Source of the DNA: Alisma plantago-aquatica
Taxonomy: Eukaryota; Streptophyta; Magnoliopsida; Alismatales; Alismataceae
Direction of reading: 5' to 3'
Length of the DNA stretch: 64,000 bases
Assembly (NCBI GenBank): GCA_963693085.1
Contig: OY856412.1
Coordinates: 1,060,720,244 to 1,060,784,243 of the forward strand
The notes beneath the pieces are model-generated. The model was not told the origin of the DNA. It made no database searches and saw only the letters and a list, made by a program, of their open reading frames with translations. Made by a program: the position numbers and the translations under genes. Each line of letters starts with the position of its first letter. The stretch's first letter is position 1. Below are positions 1-10,603 of this stretch, piece after piece.

Positions 1-333
1 TTCCCTAAAATGAAAAGGAAATCCTTAAATGTCACGAATTTTCAATTTGATTAGAAATGACTTTTTGACGCATGGAATCTGGGTCATTGGATCTGAGATC
101 CGACGGTGTCTTCTCGTCACCTACCTTGGTCCAGAAAGGAAACATGAGCTCAGTTTTGTTAGTTCCCACTCGATTTTCTTACAATCCAGTGGGTGTGCGA
201 GATTGGAAATCTCTCCAATAGATTCGTATGGGGAAAACGTTCCTTTTCATACCAAGTTTTGCCTATTTTGGAAGGACTTTGAGATTTTCCCTAAATCTCA
301 TTGCTTCCAGCGGCCAGCGGCCTTAGCCTAGAG

Positions 334-343
334 CTATATATAT
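334..343 (+). promoter_or_regulatory. TATA-like box of an LTR
   Basis: CTATATATAT lies about 50 bases before a C/T-rich leader, a typical LTR core promoter layout. No transcript evidence is available from sequence. Confidence 0.3.
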
Positions 344-1920
344 GAAAGGAACCCCTCTGCGAGACAAGTTCACCATGAAAACGCTCTACCAGACTCCGGG
401 GTTTCTCCTCTTCTACCAATTCCTAGTCCAAACTGGTATCGCCCCCCTTTTTCCACCCTGCAACTAACACGAGAACTCCTTCTTCATCCTTCCAGTACAT
501 GCCGCCTCTGATGGAATTGGGAGAGGGTGTGAGTTCGTTGAGGACCGACGAAGGCCTCTGCATGATCAAAGGTCGCTTCGGCGCGGTGTAGCTCCAAGTC
601 AACCTTTGAGTTGACTGCGGCCTGGAGCTGTGAACCGTAGCTCGCGAGATCAGAGGAATAAGAAGCCCGAGTCAGTTGACGTATGTGCCCCGACGCTTGT
701 GAATGAAGGAAAGGGCAAAAATGAGTTTTGCTGGGATCTGCGTGAACTAGAAATCAATGGGTAAGCTGGCGTGGCATCGTTTGATTGGTCAATAAGTGTT
801 TTTCTTGCAAGAATCGTAGGAAAAGAATGGTAACTCGTATGTCAAAGTGTTATATATGAAAATTGATCCTCTCAACGAGAGGAATGCAAAGAAAATATAT
901 TTGAATCCTAATTCTACTTGAAATTCAAAAAGTATATAAAATGCTATCTTTAATGGTTTAACTAATGAAAAACTCTTAGAATTGATTATAGTTGAATATA
1001 ATGATGTTCTCTGGTTATTTTGAGAAAATATTAACTTGGTGATAATAAAAAGTATTATTTAGATCTAAAATAATGATCTTTGTACATAATTGTCTTAATT
1101 TAGGGTTCCATATACCTAAGTTTACATTAATGGGCTTAGAAACCCTAATTGAGGAGAATATGTCTTTTAATGGTTTTAATTGTGCAAATCCATGAATAAG
1201 ATAGAGTTATGTTGTTCTAAATCCAATTTGGGTATAAAATATCATTAATGTGGATAATTTGGGTTTCCTAGTGTATAAAGTGGAATTAATGATAAATTGG
1301 GGTTTGCTAACATAAATGATGAGAATTGTAGTAATTAGGGGTCTTTCGAGAATCAAACTATAATTCTTTGTTGAGTTGTCAATTCAATGAAACTTGAACA
1401 TGATAATTGTCCTTAATGAACTTGACATGACTTAAAAGGGCAAAGATGGTAGTTTTAGTATAAAAGTGATATATTAGACTTAATTGACTTTCAATTGTTC
1501 CTATGTTGTTGAAAGTAGGGTTTGTGGATTAACAGAGCATTAAAAATGGTAAATGCATAGTGAAGGTTAAAACCCTAATAAAACCCTAAAGTTGTCCTAG
1601 AAACCATAAGGTGGAATCCAAGTCGATCCTGAGAATGTTTTGAATAAAATAATGACACTTGTATGCATTATTTCCATGATATTGTTGATTGCTTGTTTGA
1701 TTGTATTGAGTATTAATGCTTGGACATCAAGTTGCTCTAGATCAGGTATGTGGTTACACTTATGAATATATTGAGTTAGTTTTCCAAAGTTTTCATTGAT
1801 GACTTGGAATAAACTGTTGGATGAAATTTAGTTCATGCAAACTACAACGTGGATATGACTATCACATAAGATATGTGCCTACTAGCTCAGATCTTGGACC
1901 CCTCTATGGCTTAATGGTTG

Positions 1921-2095
1921 ACCTAGTATATGGCTACCTAGAGGGTAGGTCTATCAGGTCATTGAATGACTTAGTATATGGCTACCTAGAGGGTAGGACC
2001 ATCAAGTCATATTGAGTTAGATATTGGGCTACCTTTGGGTAGTGCCATGCGACTCTATTACCCTATGTATTGGCTACCTGTAAGGTAGGACCATG
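1921..2095 (+). repeat. Degenerate tandem repeat with GGCTACCTAGAGGGTAGG core
   Basis: Two near-identical units of about 50 bases at 1921-2010 share TATGGCTACCTAGAGGGTAG. Two more diverged units follow to about 2095. Similar short repeat series occur in the other long Gypsy-type LTRs of this window, which supports reading 1-2588 as an LTR. Confidence 0.6.
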
Positions 2096-2588
2096 GGGGT
2101 AAAGATCTACCTTTATAGAGGTATCATATAAGTCCACTGCAGGGACAACACAGATTGAGTAGTATGGATTAGAACGTAATCTTGGTTGTTAAATGATTAA
2201 TTGCATGATTACATTGTTATTATATTTGCATGATTATCATCTCCTCCACATACCAGCTTTGGCTGACCGACGTTTTGTTTGTCGGCGTTTTAGGTACAAG
2301 CCAAATGGACAAACAGTAAATCATCATATTGTGAAATACATAAAGTAAGATGCAAGGAGGATTAATTAGAGTAGAATCCTTAAGTAGATAGAAGTTTAGA
2401 GATCCAAGTTTTCAAAAAAAAAAAAGGTATGCAAAAGTTTATTGTCTTACAGCTTTTCAGTTTAGTCTGTTAAAATTTAATAATTGTTCTTGGTTAATTG
2501 TCGAACCTTTGATCCGGAAATGAGAATAACGACTCTGACCTCTTGGTCTCCCTTAATTGGGGGTTACTGGGAGGCGGGGTCATTACAA

Positions 2589-2960
2589 GAGGTGTATGTG
2601 TGCTTACCATGTTGACCTTGAGGTGTATGTATGCTTCCATATCGGGTTTGAGGTGTATGTGTGCTTCCATATCACTCTTGAGGTGTATGTGTGCTTCCAT
2701 ATCGGGTTTGAGGTGTATGTGTGTTTCACACCATATCGGGCAGAGAGGTGTGTGTGTTCTTCACACCATATCGAGCAGAGAGGTGTGTGTGTGCTTCACA
2801 CCATATTGGGCAGAGAAGAGTGTGTGTTCTTCACACCATATCGAGCAGAGAGGTGTGTGTGTTTTACACCATATCGGGAAGAGAGGTGTGTGTGTGCTTC
2901 ACACCATATCGGGAAAAGAGGTGTGTGCTTAGCCCAATATCATTTTTGAGGTGTTTTCTT
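2589..2960. repeat. 30 bp minisatellite inside the Gypsy LTR
   Basis: Units of about 30 bases follow the pattern GAGGTGTRTGTGTGCTTC plus CATATCGGG and variants, about 12 copies. The array stays open in several frames and yields spurious cysteine-rich reading frames. The same array occurs at 9655-9886, 10725-10945, 19847-20078 and 20917-21135. Confidence 0.9.
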
Positions 2961-3544
2961 GACCTCATATCGTGCAAGAAAATGTAAAATCATATCCATA
3001 TCTTTTTAGTGGAGTAGGTGCATCACCATATCGGGTTAGAGGTGCATTCTTGTGTGCTTGAACCCGATATCACTTTATAAGGTGATACCATCATATTAAA
3101 GCTCTAGGCCTTCATTCTAACAATTACAGTTCATGGAAACAGGTCTAAGAAACTACTAGAACTCATATCATCAACTATTTTAGAAAATTTCGGAATTCAA
3201 AGTAGTTCATTAAGTATATCAATTTAGGTGATGAATAATAACATGATAGATTTCAAGTTATAGCCTTAAGAACAAATTCAAAGCTCCAAGATCCAAATCT
3301 CCACGTTCCTAAGGTTGAAGATGACTTATCAGAAGTCCAAGGCTCGTTCAAATCTCTTTCATATACAAGTAATCACTATGGATAAGAAATTGGTGAAGAA
3401 GAAAAGAAAGGAAGATCATAACCCTAAAATCATACTTCAATCCAAGGTTGAAGATGATCATGGACTCACCTTAGGGTTCAATATTGAGCTCCTTCTTGCT
3501 CTTTATCACCTTTGCAGTATACCTCACTACCCTTGCATGATATC

Positions 3545-3672
3545 CCATCACTTGTGGCCGATATCCCCCTCACGTGTGGCCAAAAACAATCCACTTGGCC
3601 GATATTGACTTGCTATGGCCGATATCAACATGCTATGGTCGATATTACTTGCTATGGCCGATACCCAAGGCC
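3545..3672. repeat. Short GGCCGATATC-type tandem repeat
   Basis: About six degenerate units of 19-21 bases share TGCTATGGCCGATAT. Equivalent arrays lie at 11512-11640 and 21706-21835 in the duplicated LTR copies. Confidence 0.7.
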
Positions 3673-4703
3673 TATGCACGATACCACTTCACTCTGACAT
3701 GCTACAAGGACCCTATGCCCGATATCTAAGAGCAAGGAGGTGGTAGGATTCGAAAACTTTCACTTAGGGGTGAAAGGAAGGGTATATATACATGAGGTTC
3801 ATGAAAAAAGTGTATAAATGAGGTGTCATCAATTTGAGCTACTAGGTGCCACATGTACATGCATGGGTGACACGTGTACATGCATGTATTAACATTTATA
3901 TTGACATGATAAAAACTTGAGGATAATCTAGGTTTGAAATTTCATCCATTACTTATCTCTTTGAATAAAATATATCAACAAAATCACCACTTTATTCACA
4001 ACATGATACAACTTTTCTAAGGAAGTTGTAAACCGATACCCTTCACCTCCTTCAGGTGCTTTGCACGTCATGGCCTTTGAAAAGAGTCTAAAAATAGATA
4101 TGATGCTCCTCCTATGGCTCCTTAGCTGATAGGCACTCATATATAAACTTTTCAACTTGATACAACTCAAGTTAAGGTTTCATATTCAACCCTTTTGTTG
4201 GTCATTTCATCACCAAGATTACCATCACTCATAATTGATTCAAACATGGTATATCATTCTTTATCTCCCATATAAATGATACATAGAGGAAATAGTAACA
4301 CTATAGAGGTGATAATTTTCATATCAACCCCACATTTTGGGTAAATTACAATTTGTACCAAAATTGGTACACAAGGTATTAGAATTATTCAAACAAATTC
4401 AAACTTGGAATTTAGGCTTTCCACAAGACACCACTTAGAATAATTATCTCTCTTATGATGCTAAAACATATAGAGCACGTTCAACATGTGACATTTTGCA
4501 ATATAGCCCCTCATTTTGGGTAAATTGCACTTTGGTCCAAAACAAAGGAACTTTGCTCAAATAACATTCAATCAAGACCAAACTTGGAACATAAGTGTGT
4601 CTCATGATAACAAAACACCTTATAGGATTATATTAAATATCTAAGAAACTTACTTAGCCAAGACAAATAGGGTTAACTCATAACCCAGGTCAGGGTCATT
4701 ACA

Positions 4704-4750
4704 AGTTATAAACCCCTAACAAGGATTTCGTCCCCAAAATCCCAGGTAAA
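4704..4750 (-). promoter_or_regulatory. Polypurine-tract region of the Gypsy element
   Basis: Directly inside the left LTR, the complement reads GGGACGAAATCC followed by GTTAGGGG. Such a sequence precedes the 3' LTR in many plant Tekay/Del-type Gypsy elements and would serve as plus-strand primer. The match is by motif only. Confidence 0.5.
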
Positions 4751-5559
4751 GGGAGACATATATTATTCATTCATTATATCATCAAGTCTCCATATAACAT
4801 CTTAATGTCCTGGAGATGCCATAGAACTTGATCAACACAAAGTTCTTGCATACATGATTATCATAGAATGTGTCATTTAGGACACATACTCCACTGTCCT
4901 TTTCATTATTGACTGTAGAGCCAACTTTGTGTCAGGTAACACTTTTCTTAGTCAGAGAAACATTATATGTACCTTATTTAACTCAGGTGTCAAACCTCAC
5001 TGATTTGTCACCTCTCTCAACTTACAACTTTTTATGACAAGATTCTTGATTATGGGGAGTCTTCCATACTCCTCATTCAGTTTAGCATTTCATTTTCAAG
5101 GAAAGACCAGAGTTACGTTCTGTCACCCACTTGGAACTATAAGTCTTATCATACATCTATTGTGTTATCTACATTACTGACACAACACTAAACTTTCTTA
5201 CTACTTGTACCAACTATATCATTATTTGTACATTCTCTTATCATAAGGGGAGGTTACTTATCAATTTAAGAACTTATCTTAGAGGTATCTTTATATATAA
5301 TGTATAAGTTGCCTTAATAGATCTAGATAAGGGTATTCTAAGGAATTATTTTTAGCTTGATAAGCTTTTCCCACAATGATTCTACAATTGTTCCTTAAAT
5401 TAGTACATCCTTATTGATGTTATGTTTATGCAGAGCATAAGCCCATAACAATTGATGTCCATACTATTTTATGTAACTAGACTGATTTCACAGTTGGCCA
5501 TTCCAGGTAACCAACATAAATCATCTGATTAGAAGTTATGTTTTTTTTACTTTCCCATA

Positions 5560-5640
5560 CCACATGATATTTCTTAGATACCAGAATTCCTTACCTTGGT
5601 ATCCATTACATGTGTCAAAAACACATCACATCCTCATCAT
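5560..5640 (-). pseudogene. Trace of Gypsy pol (protease to reverse-transcriptase linker)
   Basis: The minus strand reads CDVFLTHVMDTKV and then meets a stop. This resembles the conserved linker between protease and reverse transcriptase in plant Gypsy polyproteins (a CExYLAHVxDTKV-like pattern). A better-kept version sits at 51080-51165 in another element. Stops and frameshifts surround it. No reverse transcriptase, RNase H or integrase could be read between here and the LTR. Confidence 0.45.
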
Positions 5641-6859
5641 TTCCATCTCTCTATTGTTATTACCAAAGCCACACATATAAAAGGATCTTTCTTTCATCTT
5701 TGGGACATTATTTATTACACATATCTTTATCTTGGAACCAAAGTCCAAGACAAATTGATACTTTTCTAAGTATCCATCAATTGAACACTTTTAACTCATG
5801 CCCATCAAGTGTCATAAGACTCACTTGATTGCCATGTCCCTGAAAGGAAGGAACACAAAGAAACATATTCCTCTTATCACCCCAACATTACCCAGGGTTG
5901 TTTATTAAAGAGAAGAGATTATCATCTCCTCTGATTATTGTATGAACTTTCAACGGTTCATGAGTCACTTACTTTTGTTTCATCCTAGGTTCCTTGCCAT
6001 CATCATAGGAATTATAAGGATGATTACATGTCATCACTCCTTTTTTTTGTTATTATCTAACATGTTCATGAATATTTTGTGGTTTTAACACATTTCCCAT
6101 TTCACATTATGGAAAAAGATCTTTACTGTTCACACAAACTTTATCAAACATGGATCATCTCCCTTGTTCTCATTCTCTTATCATGAGGAATACATTCTTT
6201 TACTTCCTCATGAACACAGATTGATCTGAGATCATCTGGATTCTATTTACTACACTTAAGATGTGATCAAAACATCCATGCCATATTTCCCATTTCATTA
6301 TGCTCACTAGATTGTCTCAAAATGACTACTTGATCAGAGTAATCAGAAAGATAACAATCTAAGAATTCCATACTCACCTTATCTTCATTAGTTGAATACC
6401 TGGCCAGGGTATAATAATACTGAGATTAGGTAGTATGCACTATGTGTACTATCATATTCCTTACTTTTCATATCATCACAAACACATGATTTAACATTCC
6501 TGGATTTTCTCCAGGCATCACTTCTATATCTCATCCTCTTTAAAATAGATAAGAGCAATTATAGAACATTTAAAAGAATACTGAATAGAATATAAATTCT
6601 AGTTCTCATCATTTCTTCCCTATGTTCGCATAGGGAGGTCCATAACAACAATCCTTTTTATGATTATCAGATAACATCAAGATAAGGCATATCAAAATGA
6701 AAAAGCTTTACCAGACTGTTACCCCTCGTGGTCATCCACCGCTTCAGGTTGACTCAACACATAGAATCTAGCTATTTCATGTTGTTGCTCTTTCATTTTT
6801 ACATTATTGGGCTGTGACTTTCGTAAGCCCTACCGAGTCTACCTTGGTTGTTGAGTCAT

Positions 6860-7523
6860 TTCCTCCCTTCTTTTTGAACAAAAAGGATTTAGTATGCTCA
6901 ACATGTACACATCTATAACATGTCTTGTCCTCATACCATGGTCTTATCAGTCTTATTACCGATGTAGAGACTAAGCCATGGGTTCTTACAGGTAGAAAGT
7001 TAGGACTTTTGCCTTTACATAGTGATTACTTTTCTGGTGCACTAGGCATTTATTGCACTGGTGGCATCCAAAACTTTGGCTTTTTAGAACAACTAGGCAA
7101 ATGTCTCTAGAATTGTAATGACATTTCCTTAATTCTTAGCTTATTGCCCCTTCTTGGGTAATAACATCATAGATGTACTATCTATCTATACTTATGGAAG
7201 AGTTTATTTTCTTTCCATATGTTAATCCTTCCCACATTTTCCACTATTCCCACATGACTATGTCATTTAGGAATCCTTTCAGAATCCCAAAGTTTTTGCA
7301 TTAAGAACTGGTAACCTAGGTTGTAATGCTAGTATCCAGTCTACTCTATGTATCACTGTTGTCTTAACCTGCCTATCAAGACCATAAACATAGGATTCTT
7401 TATCCTGATCGAATCATGATGGGAATTCTTAGGTACTCATTCTTCTCTTGCCTGATCCCTTGCACCCTCTCTTGGTGCAACAACATTACCCTCAGCAATG
7501 TGTTCCTCATATTTTCCAGTCAT
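6860..7523 (-). pseudogene. Decayed Gypsy gag
   Basis: A possible start at 7523 gives MTGKYEEHIAEGN and a stop after about 28 codons. Further downstream the frame has many stops. Near 6905-6875 the minus strand reads KTCYRCVHVEHTK, which looks like a broken CCHC zinc knuckle, preceded by another cysteine/histidine-rich patch near 7060. Its position just inside the primer-binding site is where gag belongs. The call rests on position plus these traces. Confidence 0.45.
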
Positions 7524-7638
7524 TTTTAAAATTCACCCTTTCTTCTGCATAAACAGAAGTCACTATAGGGTGTACTGGAGGACACTAGAACAAACTCAAC
7601 ACCTTAGTCCTATGTCTCTATAGACTCAGTGAACCTTA

Positions 7639-7651
7639 GGCTCTGATACCA
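7639..7651 (-). promoter_or_regulatory. Primer-binding site, tRNA-iMet type
   Basis: The complement reads TGGTATCAGAGCC, the usual plant initiator tRNA-Met priming site, two bases inside the LTR start at 7654. It fixes the orientation of the element as minus. Confidence 0.85.
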
Positions 7652-9654
7652 AATGTAATGATTGTCATCAAACTAACAAACAAATCATTACTAATTAAGC
7701 GGAATACAAATAAACAGTGGATTAACAAAAATAACTAAAATTTAAAACCATTTTACAAGGAGATCCTTGTCAGAAAACTTCTACTAAAAGATCTAAAACT
7801 CTTATTATCATGATTCACATTGTACAATATTACTTCGTCTCATCTTGATGACAACATATAACAGTTTCTCTATCAAAACACATATTGGAGCAACATAAAA
7901 CCTCAAGGCATTCAAGCCAAAATCTCATATCATTCATGAAAATAGTATCAACCAACTCCAAGGACCTGAGAGTGCAGAGACAACACATAAGACTTCTATC
8001 TACAAGACATGATAGACAGTACACTCAACCTGAGATATCACTGTTGTCCCTACTGTTGTTGTTCTTTCTCTGCAGTACAATCTCAATCTCCCTCGTGCAT
8101 GTCCACCTAAAAAAATGTGGATCCCACGGGATGAGACAATTGTCCCAGTAAGAGATATAACTCTCCGCCAACAATATTATTATCATAGTTAAATACTATT
8201 ATATTGAGCAGAGGATAAACAGTTTAGAACATTCTCATATTTTAAAGCATTGCAACTATCGATGATACAACAGTAAATTATCTATTCTCTTTATAAAGAA
8301 TAGGAAGAACATGTATATGATTTACCCATCATACTATAACAACAACTCAAGCTTATCTTGTGATACTCATTATAGGAATTACTACACTGAACAGATCTAA
8401 AACAGTACAGTTAAAATAATAGGAAATGTCAAAACTATATTTAAGGAACAACTGTTGTGAAACTATACTCGAATTTTTCTTAACCTTTCTTTCTTATAAG
8501 TAACTCTTTAAACCTATATGAACTATTTTAGCTTATGCCCTGATCATATGCAGTGTACTCTACAAATGAAGACTCATAGTGAACTACGGTCTCACCGTAC
8601 AAGACTTAGCTTAAAATCTGGGAAGCTAAGCATAGAACTGAATCTTGGTCTCCTTGACTCGAACTGTCACGTCTGACTAAGGCGGCTAAACAAATGGCCT
8701 TTAACTATACCTCTCCTTCTAGGTTGAGTACACAGGCGGAGGGTCGGAGATGCTCTGCGGGCCTCATCTTGGTAGGCTCTGTGGGTACCTCTGGGTTACC
8801 ACTGGGATCTCCGGTTCATGTTGGGTAACCTATCTTCTCTTAGGAGACTTCCTCAAGGGCTTCGTCTTCCCACACGCTCTGTGGGTGCGATCCGATCCCC
8901 GTATACTGGTTGCTACCAGGGTGGATCGTTTTCTCCCTACATTGTAGACATTCGTAGGGAATCTATGGTGTTTAGGGCACCTACATGTATAATTAACACT
9001 TTACATTCACAATTCAATCATCACATTACATATCTTAGTTTAGCTCTATAAACTATTCATTTCACAGACCATCTGATAACATTTACCACAACTGAATTGT
9101 TAAGCATCACATATCTCATATTGAGAACATGGTAATCAAAATGCTTAATTCATTGAACACCCTATCCTTAGGGTTTCATTTACCTCATTCACTTATCACA
9201 TGGCTCTCATTATGATTTCATGCGACATAAACATTCACTGAATAAAGACTACTGCCAACAAATCATGTAAAATCAATATATGAATGAAACCTTAGAACTG
9301 AGCTGAATTTTGGTTTCCAAGTCATTCACTGAGATAACAAGCGTCAATAATAAAATTGAACAAATAAAGTCTGTCATATATGTCAAGTTGAACACATGTA
9401 TTGGGTTAGGTGTATATTTATCTAGACATCATCATATCCCACATACCCTTACCCATCAAGGTATCATCCTTACCAATCATATGATGTATCATCTTCACTA
9501 TACATGAGTGTAACGTCCTCACCTCACTTGAAGATATTGGACTCACCATACTTTAATGTATTGGCCATCACATGTTCTAGGGTATTAACCACCTTACCAC
9601 TTTTGTCATCTAGTGTATTGGGTCACCCACCATATCATTTTAGAGATATGTGCT

Positions 9655-9886
9655 CAACACCATATCGTCCAAGAGGTGTATGCTTAACCCAGTATCACTT
9701 TAGAGGTGTATGTGTGCTTACCATGTTGACCTTGAGGCGTATGTATGCTTCCATATCGGGTTTGAGGTGTATGTGTGCTTCCATATCACTCTTGAGGTGT
9801 ATGTGTGCTTCCATATCGGGTTTGAGGTGTATGTCTGTTTCACACCATAATGGGAAGAGAGGGGTGTGTGTGCTTCACACCATATC
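9655..9886. repeat. 30 bp minisatellite, left of Cassandra (first copy)
   Basis: Same unit as at 2589-2960. The array is split by Cassandra and resumes at 10725. Confidence 0.85.
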
Positions 9887-9981
9887 TGTAACATCCCAGG
9901 ATTTGAGGCCTTGGATAACATGATCTTAAAAGGAATGATTGGACTACCCATATCACCAAGGTGCACCTCCTTTTCTGGGAG

Positions 9982-10056
9982 CCCATCACTAAAGAACTCC
10001 ATAGTTAAGCATGCTCAGCTTGGAGTAGTACTAGGATGGGTGACCAGTCAGGAAGT
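9982..10056 (+). promoter_or_regulatory. 5S rRNA-derived segment in Cassandra left LTR
   Basis: The segment runs from CCCATCACTAAAGAACTCC to GGAAGT. It keeps a box-A-like AGTTAAGC (10003-10010) and a box-C-like AGTACTAGGATGGGTGACC (10027-10045), matching the internal RNA polymerase III control region of plant 5S genes. Both 5S ends are missing, so this is not a 5S gene. Confidence 0.88.
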
Positions 10057-10177
10057 TGATCCTGGCTTGCGCGTCAGTGAGGACAAAGTGCGCAGTTAAG
10101 GCTAGTGGCGGTCTGTGGGGCCAGTCGTCATTCCTATAACTCTACTAGAGCCTTGGGTAGTGGGCCTGGGCGTTACA

Positions 10178-10433
10178 AATGGTATCAGAGCCATAACCCC
10201 TCCAGTAGGTGGGGCCCACATGGGCATGTGGCATGCCAGTCTTGAGTCGTGCGGTCCAGGCAAGTTGGAAAGGGCTATCCGTAGAGACGAGATGGAGCCG
10301 CCTTTGCACTAGTAGCCGTGGATGGGTGCTGAATGTCCATGGGCCATTGTGGGTCTGCACTGAAATGGGGTTAGATTATGAGGCCATATAGTTGAACCTT
10401 GACGAGGACGTCAAAAGTCTAAGTGGGGGAGAT
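10178..10433 (+). other. Cassandra internal domain (primer site to purine tract)
   Basis: 256 bp between the LTRs hold TGGTATCAGAGCC at 10180-10192 and the purine run ending at 10433. Nothing else is recognisable, and short frames here are not genes. Confidence 0.85.
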
Positions 10434-10528
10434 TGTAACATCCCAGGATTTGAGGCCTTAGATAACATGATCTTAAAAGGAATGATTGGACTACCCATAT
10501 CACCAAGGTGCACCTCCTTTTTTGGGAG

Positions 10529-10603
10529 CCCATCACTAAAGAACTCCATAGTTAAGCGTGCTCAGCTTGGAGTAGTACTAGGATGGGTGACCAGTCGGGA
10601 AGT
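10529..10603 (+). promoter_or_regulatory. 5S rRNA-derived segment in Cassandra right LTR
   Basis: Same layout as in the left LTR, with AGTTAAGCGTGCT closer to the canonical 5S box A and an intact box C. Confidence 0.88.

Larger units (their letters stand above)
1..2588 (+). mobile_element. LTR-like retrotransposon fragment, right end at 2588
   Basis: This stretch has no coding region. It looks like the promoter-to-end part of a long plus-strand Gypsy-type LTR: a TATA-like box near 334, a GC-richer leader to about 720, an AT-rich body, and a terminal GGGTCATTACA at 2577-2588. Immediately after 2588 the sequence enters the minisatellite of the neighbouring minus-strand Gypsy LTR, in mid-repeat compared with the intact copy near 9703. 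I infer that this element is nested in that LTR and that its left end lies outside the window. No primer-binding site follows 2588, so the end would be a 3' or solo LTR. Family assignment is tentative. Confidence 0.45.
2589..4703 (-). repeat. Truncated 3' LTR of the Gypsy element
   Basis: This 2115 bp aligns along its length with about 9703-12661 of the right LTR once the nested Cassandra element is removed. Both end in GTCATTACA. The missing part of this LTR should lie left of the window, beyond the nested element that ends at 2588. Confidence 0.75.

Noticed and set aside
2589..2960. A CRISPR-like regular repeat array
   Set aside because: The repeats are contiguous without unique spacers, and the context is a plant LTR retrotransposon.
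2543..2987. Several overlapping frames of 88-130 codons rich in cysteine
   Set aside because: They come from the 30 bp minisatellite, whose unit length is a multiple of three. They have no start context, vary between copies and overlap in several frames.
7639..7651. Initiator tRNA-Met gene fragments at several places
   Set aside because: Each is only a primer-binding site of 11-13 bases next to an LTR, with no tRNA body.
7885..8151. An 88-codon frame in the Gypsy LTR
   Set aside because: In the second copy a small local change near 18036-18041 breaks the corresponding sequence, and no motif is present.
9982..10056. A 5S rRNA gene
   Set aside because: Only the internal control region is similar. 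Both ends are missing and it sits in matching LTRs of a Cassandra-type element.
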